Notes: a model not told the origin generated them from the letters alone. A stretch of DNA of 64,000 bases from an uncultured Celeribacter sp. (GCF_963676475.1 NZ_OY781106.1:868001-932000), one strand, 5' to 3'. Counted from the stretch's first letter, positions 17,950 to 29,258 are shown. Numbers and translations are program-made.

Positions 17950-18353
17950 CATTCCCCACGGTGAAAGATGAAACAATTTCCAGCCGCCTCATATCCCGCC
18001 GCCGCGTAAAACGACATCGCGCCGGGCGCCGAGAGCAGAAGATGCGTCTTGACCTCCGGCGCCGCTTTGACGGTTGCGCGCAACAGCGCCTTGCCGATGC
18101 CGCGCCGCTGAACCCGCGTGTCGACGGCGAGATCGGAGCAATAGAGGCAATAGGCGAAATCGGTGACGGAGCGTGCCACGCCCACCAAATGTCCCGCCGC
18201 ATCCCGCGCGGTGACGATCAGATCGGAATTCGCCAACATCTTCGCGATGCGCTGCGGCTGATCGACGGGGCGGCGCTCTTCCAGCGTTGAGGCTTTGAGC
18301 AGGGCGAGAAATTCCGGCGCGGAGAGGTCGGGTTCGATGGCGTAGGTGATCAT
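17949..18353 (-). CDS. GNAT-family N-acetyltransferase
   Basis: A 134-residue acetyl-CoA-dependent acyltransferase. The acetyl-CoA-binding loop RVQRRGIGKALL (motif A) follows the beta strand YCSDLAVDT, and the C-terminal FYAAAGYEAAGNCFIF is the usual final strand. The acceptor is unknown. The ATG at 18353 (MITYAIEPDL) is chosen over an upstream in-frame one 18 codons earlier. Convergent with the DAHP synthase gene. Confidence 0.85.
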   Translation of the reverse strand: MITYAIEPDLSAPEFLALLKASTLEERRPVDQPQRIAKMLANSDLIVTARDAAGHLVGVARSVTDFAYCLYCSDLAVDTRVQRRGIGKALLRATVKAAPEVKTHLLLSAPGAMSFYAAAGYEAAGNCFIFHRGE

Positions 18354-18404
18354 GGGCGCTCCTTTTTGTGTCTCAAAGGAGCACGCAGAGGCCCGATTGC
18401 AAAG

Positions 18405-18440
18405 CAAAAAGGCGCGGCTCCGTCCCCGGAAACCGCGCCT
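18405..18440 (-). terminator. Terminator of the PAS-protein gene
   Basis: On the minus strand AGGCGCGG and CCGCGCCT form the stem and TTTTTGC follows. Lies 34 bases after the PAS-gene stop. Confidence 0.85.
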
Positions 18441-18473
18441 GTTTTATGGCAGGTCCTGTGAAACCCTGAGGGC

Positions 18474-19196
18474 TTACTCCTCCGTTTTGACCAGCCGCAG
18501 CACCGGCTTTGCAGGGCGCGGGGGCTGCGTGGTGTCCTGCGTGTCAGAGGCAGTGGATTTGCTGTCCTCATAGGCCTTCTTGGCCTCGGCAAAACCGGCA
18601 GGCACCGGCGTACCTTTTTCCGTGGTCTCAAAACTCTGATCCGCCGGGTTGCCCAAGAGCGGGCGGGACTGGATATCCACCACTTCAAAGCGGCGCGGCT
18701 GGCGGCCGATTTCGCCTTTGGACTGAAGACAGCCCAACACGCGGTTCACATCGCCAAGATCGGATTTCAACGGGCAGAGCAAAAGCTGCGCATCCATCGC
18801 GCCGCGCCCGATGCCGCGTTCGGCTTTGAGCGTGATGACGGTGATTTGCGGGGTCTCGAACACGGCTTCGAGCGCCTCGGAGAGTTTCGCGCGGCTTTCC
18901 GGCACGAACATCGCGGTCAGCGGCATGCCGCGCACTTCCATGCCCATAAGATCGGTCAGATGCATGCCAGCAAGGCGGAAACGGGCCACGCCGGGGGCGA
19001 TGCGTTCGAGGATGAAGGCGAATTCCAGCGCGGACTGCATCCCACGCGGATCGACCTCCGAGCGCGCCGGAACCGGGCGGCCATTGCGCAGGCCTTCCCA
19101 ATAGGCCTCGACGGTTTTCAGCGCCGGGAAATGCATCTCACTGCGACGGGGCATGAGGGAGACGACGTTGGAACCACTGACATATTCAATTTTCAT
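18474..19196 (-). CDS. PAS-domain protein of the PAS_5 type
   Basis: A 240-residue cytosolic protein with an N-terminal domain matching the alphaproteobacterial PAS_5 family (formerly DUF1457): LKTVEAYWEGLRNGRPVPARSEVDP, then the LMGMEVRGMPLTAMF core. The C-terminal ~60 residues are low-complexity and charged (KSTASDTQDTTQPPRPAK). No kinase or cyclase domain is attached, so it is a single-domain sensor or adaptor of unknown output. A TAACC-AAT-GGTTA palindrome at 19397-19409, containing the CtrA-like half-site ATGGTTAA, lies about 200 bases upstream. Confidence 0.82.
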   Translation of the reverse strand: MKIEYVSGSNVVSLMPRRSEMHFPALKTVEAYWEGLRNGRPVPARSEVDPRGMQSALEFAFILERIAPGVARFRLAGMHLTDLMGMEVRGMPLTAMFVPESRAKLSEALEAVFETPQITVITLKAERGIGRGAMDAQLLLCPLKSDLGDVNRVLGCLQSKGEIGRQPRRFEVVDIQSRPLLGNPADQSFETTEKGTPVPAGFAEAKKAYEDSKSTASDTQDTTQPPRPAKPVLRLVKTEE

Positions 19197-19797
19197 CTCA
19201 ACACCTATTCAACTGTGCGATCCGGGGCCCGTGCCGGGTCCTCAAGCGGGTCTTGTTATGGGGTCGGGCGGGCGTTCTGCCACTGGCGAAAAGGTCTTTG
19301 GACCTCTTTGTCTCCCGACGTTGCTTTGTGCGACGATCTCTCATCGCTGGCTTGACCTGAATATGCCACGAGTTTGCCCAATTTGGTGGAAAAACCTAAC
19401 CAATGGTTAACATCTCGCAACAAAGCTCTGAAAATCGAATGCAACATCTTAGGGAAATCGAAAGGGTAACGGCTCTGACCAGATTTAATTTCATTATATA
19501 TCAATGCATTAAACTTTCGACGTCAGAGATGATCCTTATCAGAGTTTTAACGTGACGCAGTTTTCTAAAATTTTACAGACCTCTCAAAAATCCGACAAAA
19601 TCGGAAAGAGTGCGGCAAAGAGGGCAGAATTATGACGCCGCATCTGCGAAGTGAGTCTCTTTGAGGGGCACAAAAAGCCAGAGCTGCCACAATTGCAGCC
19701 CGCGCCGATACTGGTCATAGCTCCAGTGGACCGCTATAGACGTGGCAAGAGCGCCGCCATAGAGCCGTGGCATGCGCGAAACATGCGGAGGTCCAAC
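19197..19797. other. Long intergenic region between PAS gene and gmk
   Basis: About 600 bases, A/T-rich from 19380 to 19640, with no credible gene. It contains the palindrome TAACC-AAT-GGTTA (19397-19409). The right end carries the gmk ribosome site GGAGG at 19787-19791. The usual upstream partner of gmk (yicC) is not here. Confidence 0.45.
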
Positions 19798-20460
19798 ATG
19801 CCAAGGTCAGACAGCTCAGCCGAACGGCGCGGTCTTCTCATTATCCTGTCCTCACCTTCGGGGGCCGGGAAATCGACCTTGGCGCGGCGCTTGATGGCCT
19901 GGGACGAGACGCTGAGCTTTTCGGTCTCCGCCACGACACGCGCGCCACGCGCGGGCGAAGAGAATGGCGTGCATTATCATTTCGTCGACGAGTCGCGGTT
20001 CAAACAGATGGTCACCGAGGGCGAGATGCTTGAGCACGCCCATGTCTTCGGCAATTTCTACGGTTCGCCGGCCGCACCCGTGCGGGACGCGATCGAAGCC
20101 GGGCGCGATGTACTCTTTGATGTGGACTGGCAGGGCGCACAACAGATCTCGAATTCGGTGCTGCGCGATCACGTGCTGTCGATCTTCGTGCTGCCGCCCT
20201 CGATCAAGGAGCTGCGGCGTCGGTTGGAAACCCGCGGTCAGGACAGTGCGGAGACCATCGGCAAACGGATGGAGAAAAGCTGGGATGAGATCAGCCATTG
20301 GGATGGCTATGATTATGTGCTGGTGAATGACGATCTTGAGCTCAGTTTCGAGCGCCTCAAGACGATCATCGCCGCCGAACGCCTGCGCCGGGTGCAACAA
20401 CCCGGCCTCATGGGATTTGTGCGCGGGCTTCAGTCGGAATTCGAGGAGGTGGAAGGATGA
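19798..20460 (+). CDS. gmk: Guanylate kinase
   Basis: Phosphorylates GMP to GDP. The 220-residue product has the P-loop SSPSGAGKS at about residues 18-26, the GMP-binding SVSATTRAPRAGE and the GxxYG-type FGNFYGSP segment, then VLFDVDWQGAQQI. The start at 19798 (MPRSDSSAERRG) is 8 bases after GGAGG; longer in-frame forms are not needed. Its stop overlaps the next gene by 4 bases. Confidence 0.96.
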   Translation: MPRSDSSAERRGLLIILSSPSGAGKSTLARRLMAWDETLSFSVSATTRAPRAGEENGVHYHFVDESRFKQMVTEGEMLEHAHVFGNFYGSPAAPVRDAIEAGRDVLFDVDWQGAQQISNSVLRDHVLSIFVLPPSIKELRRRLETRGQDSAETIGKRMEKSWDEISHWDGYDYVLVNDDLELSFERLKTIIAAERLRRVQQPGLMGFVRGLQSEFEEVEG

Positions 20461-20987
20461 CGCTTTATTCTTTGGACGATCACGCGCCGGTCTTGCCGGA
20501 AAACGGCGACTATTGGGTCGCGCCGGACGCCAATGTCATCGGCAAGGTGATCCTGGAGGAGGGCGCCAACATCTGGTTCGGCGCCACGCTGCGGGGCGAC
20601 AATGAGGCGATTGTCGTAGGCGAGGGCACGAATATTCAGGAAAACACGGTCTGTCACACCGATATGGGCTATCCGCTGACCATCGGCGCGGGCTGTACCA
20701 TCGGGCATAAGGCGATGCTGCATGGCTGTACCATCGGCGAGAACACCTTGATCGGTATGGGCGCGACGGTTTTGAATGGCGCCAAGATCGGCAAGAATTG
20801 CCTGATCGGGGCAGGGGCGTTGATCACGGAAGGCAAGGAGATCCCGAACGGCTCACTTGTGATGGGCAGCCCCGGACGTGTGGTGCGCGAATTGACCGAA
20901 GCGCAGATTGCGGGGCTCAAAGCCTCCGCGCTGCATTATCAGCAAAATGCACAACGGTTCCGGGATGGGTTGAAAGCGCTCGACTGA
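20457..20987 (+). CDS. Gamma-carbonic-anhydrase-like hexapeptide-repeat protein
   Basis: Left-handed beta-helix protein of 176 residues in the YrdA/PaaY/gamma-CA group. Hexapeptide repeats run from about residue 20 to 140 (IGKVILEEGANIWFGATLRGD, IGAGCTIGHKAMLHGCTIG, LIGMGATVLNGAKIG). Zinc-ligand histidines are in ENTVCHTDMG and IGHKAMLHG. Activity could be carbonic anhydrase or another acyltransfer-linked role. Overlaps gmk (ATGA). Confidence 0.9.
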   Translation: MTLYSLDDHAPVLPENGDYWVAPDANVIGKVILEEGANIWFGATLRGDNEAIVVGEGTNIQENTVCHTDMGYPLTIGAGCTIGHKAMLHGCTIGENTLIGMGATVLNGAKIGKNCLIGAGALITEGKEIPNGSLVMGSPGRVVRELTEAQIAGLKASALHYQQNAQRFRDGLKALD

Positions 20988-21020
20988 GTTTGGACCGTTT
21001 CAATCGGCCTTAGTGTGTAC

Positions 21021-21455
21021 TCAGTGCAACGAGGTATGGACGAGAACGGGTTCCGGGCTGAGCATATCGAAATCCAGCCGCGGGAACTGGCCACACACCT
21101 CGTTTCGCACGATGTCAGGCCGCGGCAGGCCTTTGGTGATCGCCCGAAACGCGCCCTTATACTCCACGTGATGCAGAAAGGCCGCCAGATCGAGACAATC
21201 GAAATGGTCCGTCATCACGGGCGCCACGACACTGTCGGGGTTGATGCTGTGCAGGATATCTGCAGTGAGATCGGAAAATTCTATGAAAAACACACCGGTA
21301 CGCTCCGGAAAGTGTCGCTTCAGCGTTTGCATGCGCTGAGGTTCACCCACCATCAGGATCATACCCTTGGGTTTGCTCTGCGCTCTGTCGAGATGCGCAA
21401 GGAGGTCGCCGAATATATTTTGACTTATGGTTCCCATGGTGGGGCGGGTTCCCAT
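21021..21455 (-). CDS. Conserved-looking hypothetical protein, 144 residues
   Basis: No family recognised. The sequence has a Rossmann-like feel: GMILMVGEPQRMQTL, then GVFFIEFSDL, then DSVVAPVMTDHFDCLDLAAFL. This resembles short nucleotide- or ligand-binding folds without a known motif. The ATG at 21455 lies 6 bases after GAGGA; the frame continues upstream but without a better site. It sits alone, convergent with the gmk unit and divergent from phoR. Confidence 0.6.
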   Translation of the reverse strand: MGTRPTMGTISQNIFGDLLAHLDRAQSKPKGMILMVGEPQRMQTLKRHFPERTGVFFIEFSDLTADILHSINPDSVVAPVMTDHFDCLDLAAFLHHVEYKGAFRAITKGLPRPDIVRNEVCGQFPRLDFDMLSPEPVLVHTSLH

Positions 21456-21591
21456 CTTTTTCCTCATTCCACTTTCGAGGAAACGGGTAAAGTATCGAAA
21501 ATGCAATAATATTTTTGCTGAAAACAAAAAAATTCGCAAAATGAAAATCTTTCGGCGGCTTTTACAGCGCTCTTGTCATCCTGCCTTGCAC

Positions 21592-21609
21592 TTGTCATGA
21601 GAGAGTTAC
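21592..21609 (+). promoter_or_regulatory. Pho box upstream of phoR
   Basis: TTGTCAT-GAGA-GAGTTAC gives two 7-base PhoB half-sites with the standard 4-base gap, 38 bases before the phoR start. Further GTCAT-like elements lie just upstream (21571-21591). The match to the known CTGTCAT consensus is imperfect. Confidence 0.55.
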
Positions 21610-21646
21610 ATCACGGCGCTACATAGCCGCGAAATTTGGACAAGCC

Positions 21647-22714
21647 ATGTACAAGAGTTTGAAACGGGTCGGACACGGCGAGGAGATGATGAAGGCGATG
21701 GCGGATGCCATGCCTTTGCCCGTTGTCGTGATCGGACGCGACGAACGGATCATGGCCGCCAATGCGCCCGCCCGACATCTGTTCAACGAGGCGATGGTGG
21801 GGCGTCATTATATTACGGTGCTGCGCCAGCCGATGCTTCTGGATGCGATCGAGAATGTACTACGGTTGTCCGAACCCGCCGAAGCGATTTACCGCATCAC
21901 CGAAAGCCAGCGCGATCTGGTCTATGACGTGGTGCTGCGCCCGGTGATCGTCGAGGATTTTGCCTGTGTCACGGTGGCCTTCGAGGACAAGACGGAGCTG
22001 CACGAAGCGGGTCAGATGCGCCGCGATTTCGTCGCCAACGTGAGCCACGAGCTGCGTACGCCTTTGACGGCTGTCTTGGGCTTCATCGAAACGCTCTTGG
22101 GACCCGCCGCCGACGATGGCGTCGCGCGCAAGCGGTTTCTCGAAATCATGGACCGCGAGGCGCAGCGGATGAACCGCATCGTCGGCGATCTTTTGTCGCT
22201 GTCGCGCGTTGAGGCGGAGCGCCGGGTGCGTCCGACCGACCGGGTCGATATCCCCGCCATTCTGCGCTCTGTTGTCAGCAGCCTTCAGCCGGTGGCCGAG
22301 GCGCAGCGGGTCAAATTGATCCTCGAAGGGGCCGATGGGTCCGAAGAGGTGCCGGGCGATCACGATCAGCTCACCCAGGTCTTTACCAACCTGATTGAAA
22401 ACGCCGTGAAATACGGCGGGCGCGACAAGGAAGTTCATATTTGTCTGACCTCGCACACGGTGGAACCGACAATGCGCAGCTCAGCGATCCGGGTCGATGT
22501 CTCGGATCAGGGGGAGGGAATCGCCACGCAACATATTCCGCGCCTCACAGAGCGATTCTACCGCGTGGATTCGCACCGCTCGCGCGAAATGGGCGGAACA
22601 GGTCTTGGGCTGGCGATTGTGAAGCATATTCTCAACCGCCACCGCGGGCGTTTGCGGGTCGAAAGCCACACGGGGCAGGGCAGCTGTTTTTCTGTCATCT
22701 TGCCCTATGAATAA
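21647..22714 (+). CDS. phoR: Phosphate-regulon sensor histidine kinase PhoR
   Basis: A 355-residue two-component kinase. A short N terminus and a PAS domain (about residues 15-115) lead to the HisKA segment FVANVSHELRTPLTAV with the phospho-accepting histidine, then an ATPase domain with NLIENAVKYGG, DQGEGIATQHIP and GGTGLGLAIVKHIL. No clear membrane segment is seen, unlike E. coli PhoR; many alphaproteobacterial versions are similarly short. It is the first gene of phoR-pstSCAB-phoU-phoB, which names it. Confidence 0.93.
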   Translation: MYKSLKRVGHGEEMMKAMADAMPLPVVVIGRDERIMAANAPARHLFNEAMVGRHYITVLRQPMLLDAIENVLRLSEPAEAIYRITESQRDLVYDVVLRPVIVEDFACVTVAFEDKTELHEAGQMRRDFVANVSHELRTPLTAVLGFIETLLGPAADDGVARKRFLEIMDREAQRMNRIVGDLLSLSRVEAERRVRPTDRVDIPAILRSVVSSLQPVAEAQRVKLILEGADGSEEVPGDHDQLTQVFTNLIENAVKYGGRDKEVHICLTSHTVEPTMRSSAIRVDVSDQGEGIATQHIPRLTERFYRVDSHRSREMGGTGLGLAIVKHILNRHRGRLRVESHTGQGSCFSVILPYE

Positions 22715-22766
22715 AACGCGCTGAAACGCCGGATTGATGTCGTATATACGGCGCAGATGTCGCAGG

Positions 22767-22787
22767 GACAGGGGTTAACACCCTGTC
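22767..22787 (+). promoter_or_regulatory. Inverted repeat between phoR and pstS
   Basis: GACAGGG and CCCTGTC form a perfect 7-bp stem around GTTAACA, 53 bases after phoR. It may be a phoR terminator without a T run or a regulator site; a CTGTCAC PhoB-like half-site overlaps its right arm. Confidence 0.4.
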
Positions 22788-22895
22788 ACAGTTCTTAATT
22801 TCCCATCACAAAAGCCCCGAAAACCGCCGGTTTTCAGGCGTTTTCGGCGAAAAACCATGGGCAAATCGGCAAGATGTCTAGGAATTTGGCCCGAT

Positions 22896-22924
22896 CCGTC
22901 ACGAAACTGTTACATTACTTTCAC
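22896..22924 (+). promoter_or_regulatory. Triple Pho box of pstS
   Basis: Three 7-base PhoB half-sites at an exact 11-base step: CCGTCAC, CTGTTAC and CTTTCAC, with GAAA and ATTA spacers. This lies 80 bases upstream of pstS and fits cooperative PhoB binding. Confidence 0.8.
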
Positions 22925-23004
22925 AAAAGCATTGCACCACGATCCTAAACCGCCTCCCGAGGGAGCAATACCGCTCTCGGACATAAGCAAATTCAGGAGC
23001 AACC

Positions 23005-24036
23005 ATGTCCTTTGTGAAACTGACCGCTTCCGCGATCGCGATCGCTGCCGTCTCTGCCACTGCCGCCTCTGCCCGTGATCAGGTACAAGTCGCCGGGTCT
23101 TCCACCGTTCTTCCCTATGCCTCCATCGTTGCTGAAGCCTTCGGTGAAAACTTTGACTTCCCGACCCCGGTTGTGGAATCCGGTGGGTCTTCTGCTGGCC
23201 TCAAACGCTTCTGCGAAGGTGTTGGCGAAAACACCATCGACGTGGCCAACGCGTCCCGCAAAATCAAAGACAAAGAGATCGCGGCCTGTGCCGAAGCTGG
23301 CGTGACCGACATCATCGAAGTCCGCATCGGTTACGATGGCATCGTGTTCGCCTCGCAACTGAACGGCCCGGCCTTCACCGCCTTCGAGCCGGCTGACATC
23401 TTCAACGCTCTGGGCGCCAAAGTCCTGAAAGACGGCGAGCTGGTCGACAACAGCTACGCTCAGTGGTCCGAATTCAACGCCGATCTGCCGGCGGCTGACA
23501 TCATGGCCTTCATCCCGGGCACCAAGCACGGCACCCGTGAAGTCTTCGAAGAAAAAGTTCTGATCGCTGGTTGTGAAGCCACCGGCGCCATGGAAGCCAT
23601 GATCGCTTCCGGCATGTCCGAAGACGACGCAGAAGACGCCTGTATGGCTGTCCGCACCGACGGCAAATCCGTGGACATCGACGGCGACTACACCGAGACC
23701 CTCGCGTCTATCGACGCCAACCCGAACGGCATCGGCGTCTTCGGTCTCGCGTTCTACGAAAACAACACCGACAAGCTGAAAACCGCGACCATGTCCGGCG
23801 TTGAAGCCACCACCGAGACCATTGCCTCCGGCGACTACCCGGTCTCCCGCCCGCTGTTCTTCTACGTGAAGAAAGCCCACATCGGCGTGATCCCGGGTCT
23901 GAAAGAATATGCTGAGTTCTTCATCTCCGACGACATGGCTGGCCCGGACGGCCCGCTCGCCGAATACGGCCTCGTGTCCGACCCGGAACTGGCCTCGACC
24001 CAAGCGGCCATCGAAGCTGAAGACACCATGCAGTAA
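23005..24036 (+). CDS. pstS: Phosphate ABC transporter substrate-binding protein PstS
   Basis: Periplasmic phosphate receptor of 343 residues, with signal peptide (cleavage near ATAASARD). The type II binding fold starts QVQVAGSSTVLPYASIVAE and contains the phosphate-binding ESGGSSAGLKRFCEGVGE and SRKIKDKE segments. Ribosome site AGGAG. Codon use is unusually optimised (mostly C-ending codons), fitting high expression when induced. Confidence 0.95.
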   Translation: MSFVKLTASAIAIAAVSATAASARDQVQVAGSSTVLPYASIVAEAFGENFDFPTPVVESGGSSAGLKRFCEGVGENTIDVANASRKIKDKEIAACAEAGVTDIIEVRIGYDGIVFASQLNGPAFTAFEPADIFNALGAKVLKDGELVDNSYAQWSEFNADLPAADIMAFIPGTKHGTREVFEEKVLIAGCEATGAMEAMIASGMSEDDAEDACMAVRTDGKSVDIDGDYTETLASIDANPNGIGVFGLAFYENNTDKLKTATMSGVEATTETIASGDYPVSRPLFFYVKKAHIGVIPGLKEYAEFFISDDMAGPDGPLAEYGLVSDPELASTQAAIEAEDTMQ

Positions 24037-24173
24037 GCCTTTAGGCTTGAGACACATCGAGGCGGCGCGGAGATTTTCGCGCCGCTTCTCTCGCCGGGGC
24101 GCCGTCCCGCGACTTTAAATTTCCAGCCTCCGGACCCTGACCTGATCACAGGAGTCCCGCAAAGGAGCGGCCC

Positions 24174-25639
<1,466 letters not shown>

Positions 25640-25640
<1 letters not shown>

Positions 25641-26998
25641 TGTCCGATTTCACCGCTGATAATGGCCCCGCAAAGGGGGACGCCAAGTCGTCTCTCTTTC
25701 ACGAGACCACGCGCACCAAACGCCGCAACGCCGCCGAGACCCGGTTCAAAGCCTATGGCATCGCCGCCATCGCCACGGGCCTGTTCTTTCTGGTCGCGCT
25801 TTTGGTCGCCATTCTGGGCAACGGCTTGCCGGCCTTCAAACAGACCTTTGTCACCATTCCGGTGGAGTTGACCGAGGCGAAACTCGACAAGAACGGCAAC
25901 CGCGATCCCGAGGACCTCGCGAAGGTCTCGACCTTTGGCTACAAACCGGTGGTCACCGCTGCGCTGGTCTCCGCACTCAAGGCCGAGGGGATCGAAATTC
26001 CCTTTGCCAAGGAGAAAGACGTTGAGGACATCCTGTCGGCCTCTGTCGCCGCTCAGGTGCGGGACACGGTGCTGGCGAACCCCGATCTGATCGGTGAGAC
26101 GGTTGATTTCCGCCTTCTGGCCTCGTCCCGTGTGGATGGCTATTTCAAAGGTCGCGTGACCCGTGACGCTTTGGTTCGTGACAAGAACCTCGATGCCGAA
26201 CACCTCGACATCGCCGATGCGATGGTCGCCGCCGGCCTGATGGACACCACTTTCAACGCCGATTTCATCTTTGGGGCCGATGCTTCCGAGAGTCGTCCTG
26301 AACAGGCCGGGATCGGGGTGTCGATGGTGGGCTCTTTGTTCATGATGATCGTGGTGCTGGCTCTGGCGCTGCCGATCGGTGTGGCCGCCTCGATCTACCT
26401 CGAAGAATTCGCGCCGCAGAACAGATGGACCGATCTCATTGAGGTGAACATCTCGAACCTCGCCGCTGTGCCTTCCATCGTCTTCGGTATTCTGGGCCTT
26501 GCGGTGTTTATCCAGATCGCGCATCTGCCGCAGTCTGCGCCGCTCGTCGGTGGTCTGGTGCTGACGCTCATGACGCTGCCGACGATCATCATCTCGACGC
26601 GGGCATCTTTGAAAGCTGTGCCGCCCTCGATCCGCGATGCGGCTCTGGGCGTGGGCGCCTCGAAAATGCAGTCGGTGTTCCACCATGTGCTGCCCTTGGC
26701 CATGCCGGGCATCCTGACGGGGACCATCATCGGTCTGGCGCAGGCCCTGGGCGAAACCGCGCCGCTTCTCTTGATCGGTATGGTGGGCTTTATCGCCTCC
26801 AACATGCCCGATGGAATTGCCTCTGGCTTTCTCGACCCGAACTCCGCCATGCCCGCGCAGATTTACGAATGGGCAAAACGTGCCGATCCGGCCTATTATG
26901 AGCGCGCCTGGGGCGGCATCATCATCCTTCTTGTGTTCCTGATGACGATGAACATCATCGCCGTCCTCCTGCGCCGCCGCTTTGAGCGCCGTTGGTAA
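25640..26998 (+). CDS. pstA: Phosphate ABC transporter permease PstA
   Basis: Second permease, 452 residues, also with an N-terminal extension: one membrane helix near residues 53-75 then a ~150-residue periplasmic segment. The permease core has VGSLFMMIVVLALALPIGVAASIYLEE, the coupling loop ASLKAVPPSIRDAALGVGASKMQS and ALGETAPLLLIGMVGF. Confidence 0.94.
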
Positions 26999-27015
26999 GA
27001 GTTGAGGTTAGACCT

Positions 27016-27813
27016 ATGAACGATATGCGAATTGTGAGAAAAGACGTGGACATGAACGACACCAAAATCTCGGCCCAAAAAGTGCAGGTTTTCTACGGCG
27101 ACACCCATGCCATCAAAGACGTGGATGTCGAGATCAAGGACAAGACCGTCACCGCCTTCATCGGTCCGTCGGGCTGTGGCAAGTCCACCTTCCTGCGCTG
27201 TCTGAACCGGATGAACGACACGATTGACGTGTGCCGGGTTGAGGGGAATATCCTTCTGGACGGCGAAGACATCTACGACAAACGCGTCGATCCGGTGCAG
27301 TTGCGCGCCAAAGTCGGCATGGTGTTCCAGCGTCCGAACCCGTTCCCGAAGTCGATCTACGACAACATCGCTTACGGGCCGCGCATCCACGGTCTGGCGA
27401 AAAACAAAGCCGATCTGGACGATATCGTCGAAAAGGCGCTCCGCCGGGGTGCGATCTGGGACGAGGTCAAAGACCGTCTCGATGCGCCGGGCACCGGTCT
27501 CTCGGGCGGTCAGCAACAGCGTCTCTGTATCGCCCGCGCCGTGGCGACCGAGCCGGAAGTGTTGTTGATGGACGAGCCCTGTTCCGCGCTCGACCCGATT
27601 GCCACCCTGCAAGTCGAGGAGCTGATTGACGAGCTGCGCGAGAATTTCTCCGTCGTCATCGTCACCCACTCGATGCAACAGGCCGCCCGCGTCAGCCAAA
27701 AAACCGCGTTTTTCCACTTGGGCAACCTCGTGGAATATGGCGATACGGAACAGATTTTCACCAACCCGCAAGATGAGCGCACCGAGAGCTACATCACCGG
27801 TCGGATTGGCTAA
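27016..27813 (+). CDS. pstB: Phosphate ABC transporter ATPase PstB
   Basis: ATPase of the Pst importer, about 265 residues. Walker A is GPSGCGKS, the signature LSGGQQQRLCIARAVA, and Walker B VLLMDEPCSALDP. PstB-specific residues such as FQRPNPFPKSIYDNIAYGPR are present. The start at 27016 (MNDMRIVRKD) is taken; an internal ATG at 27052 is possible, while the GTG at 26992 overlaps pstA and is less likely. Confidence 0.95.
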   Translation: MNDMRIVRKDVDMNDTKISAQKVQVFYGDTHAIKDVDVEIKDKTVTAFIGPSGCGKSTFLRCLNRMNDTIDVCRVEGNILLDGEDIYDKRVDPVQLRAKVGMVFQRPNPFPKSIYDNIAYGPRIHGLAKNKADLDDIVEKALRRGAIWDEVKDRLDAPGTGLSGGQQQRLCIARAVATEPEVLLMDEPCSALDPIATLQVEELIDELRENFSVVIVTHSMQQAARVSQKTAFFHLGNLVEYGDTEQIFTNPQDERTESYITGRIG

Positions 27814-27824
27814 GGAGAGATTTC

Positions 27825-28550
27825 ATGCATAACGATAACAAACATATCGCCTCGGCGTTTGATCGTGATCTCGAAGCCATCCAGGCGATGATCATGAAGA
27901 TGGGCGGTCTCGTTGAGGTCGCGATCAAGGATGCCGCTCAGGCGCTCGAAGAGCGTGACGTGGAGCTGTCGGAAAAGGTTCGTGTCTCGGATCTGGCCAT
28001 CGACAAGCTCGAGGAAGACGTGAACGAAGAAGCCGCACGCCTTATCGCGCTGCGCTCGCCGACCGCGTCCGACCTTCGCACGGTTCTGACCGTGATGAAG
28101 ATCTCCACAAACCTCGAACGCTGTGGCGATTACGCCAAGAACCTCGCGAAACGCACGGGCGTTCTGGTCAACATGACACCGATTGAGGGTGCCGCGCCCT
28201 CGATCCGCCGCATGGCGCGCGAGGTCGAGGAAATGCTGCGTCTCGCACTCGATGCTTATATCCAACGTGATGCAGGGCTCGCCAACGAAGTCCGCCATCG
28301 CGATCTCGACGTCGATCAGATGTACAACGCGCTGTTCCGTGAATTCCTCACCTACATGATGGAAGACCCGCGCAACATCACCGCCTGTATGCACCTGCAT
28401 TTCATCGCCAAGAACATCGAGCGCATGGGCGATCATGCCACCTCGATTGCCGAACAGGTGATCTATCTGACCACAGGCGAGATGCCTGAGGATGCGCGCC
28501 CGAAAGGCGATGTCACCTCGCAAACCGCTCTGGGGGCGGAGGAAGCCTGA
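27825..28550 (+). CDS. phoU: Phosphate signalling regulator PhoU
   Basis: All-helical 241-residue protein with two PhoU repeats (roughly 15-110 and 120-215). It links Pst transporter state to PhoR. The metal-binding motifs LERCGDYAKN and IERMGDHATSI (E/DxxxD type) are visible. Ribosome site AAGGAGAG. The stop overlaps phoB by one base. Confidence 0.95.
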   Translation: MHNDNKHIASAFDRDLEAIQAMIMKMGGLVEVAIKDAAQALEERDVELSEKVRVSDLAIDKLEEDVNEEAARLIALRSPTASDLRTVLTVMKISTNLERCGDYAKNLAKRTGVLVNMTPIEGAAPSIRRMAREVEEMLRLALDAYIQRDAGLANEVRHRDLDVDQMYNALFREFLTYMMEDPRNITACMHLHFIAKNIERMGDHATSIAEQVIYLTTGEMPEDARPKGDVTSQTALGAEEA

Positions 28551-29239
28551 TGTCTGCCGATCAACCTCGTGTTCTCGTGGTCGAGGACGAACCCGCCCAG
28601 CGGGAAGTCCTCGCCTATAATCTCGAAGCCGAAGGGTTTGCCGTCTCCAAGGCTGAAAACGGCGACGATGCACTTTTGTATGTCGACGAAGACAGCCCGG
28701 ACATCATCGTCCTCGACTGGATGCTGCCTGGGGTCTCCGGCATCGAGATTTGTCGGCGTCTGAAAACCCGGCCCGACACGCGCGAAATCCCGATCATTAT
28801 GCTCTCGGCCCGTTCCGAAGAGGTGGACCGGGTGCGCGGCCTTGAGACCGGCGCGGATGACTACGTGGTGAAACCTTACTCCGTGATCGAGCTGATGGCC
28901 CGCGTGCGCACGCAATTGCGCCGCGTGCGTCCGGCCTCGACCGGGCAGGTGCTTGAATTCGAAGACATTCGTCTGGATTCCGAGACCCACCGCGTCACAC
29001 GTGGCGACGACTCCCTGAAACTCGGACCGACGGAATTCCGTCTTTTGTCCACCTTCATGGAAAAGCCGGGCCGGGTCTGGTCGCGCGAGCAATTGCTCGA
29101 CCGCGTCTGGGGCCGCGACATCTATGTCGACACCCGCACCGTGGATGTCCACATCGGTCGGTTGCGCAAAGCGCTGTGTCAACATGGCGGGCAAGATCCG
29201 GTGCGCACGGTGCGCGGCGCGGGCTACGCTCTGGGCTAA
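28550..29239 (+). CDS. phoB: Phosphate-regulon response regulator PhoB
   Basis: OmpR/PhoB-type regulator of 229 residues. Receiver domain (1-120): acidic pocket VVEDEPAQ, phospho-acceptor aspartate in IIVLDWMLPG and the KPYS switch lysine. Winged-helix DNA-binding domain (about 130-229): LGPTEFRLLSTFMEKPGRVWSRE and the recognition part RTVDVHIGRLRK. Last gene of the cluster. Confidence 0.96.
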   Translation: MSADQPRVLVVEDEPAQREVLAYNLEAEGFAVSKAENGDDALLYVDEDSPDIIVLDWMLPGVSGIEICRRLKTRPDTREIPIIMLSARSEEVDRVRGLETGADDYVVKPYSVIELMARVRTQLRRVRPASTGQVLEFEDIRLDSETHRVTRGDDSLKLGPTEFRLLSTFMEKPGRVWSREQLLDRVWGRDIYVDTRTVDVHIGRLRKALCQHGGQDPVRTVRGAGYALG

Positions 29240-29258
29240 GCCCAAATCACAAGATCAT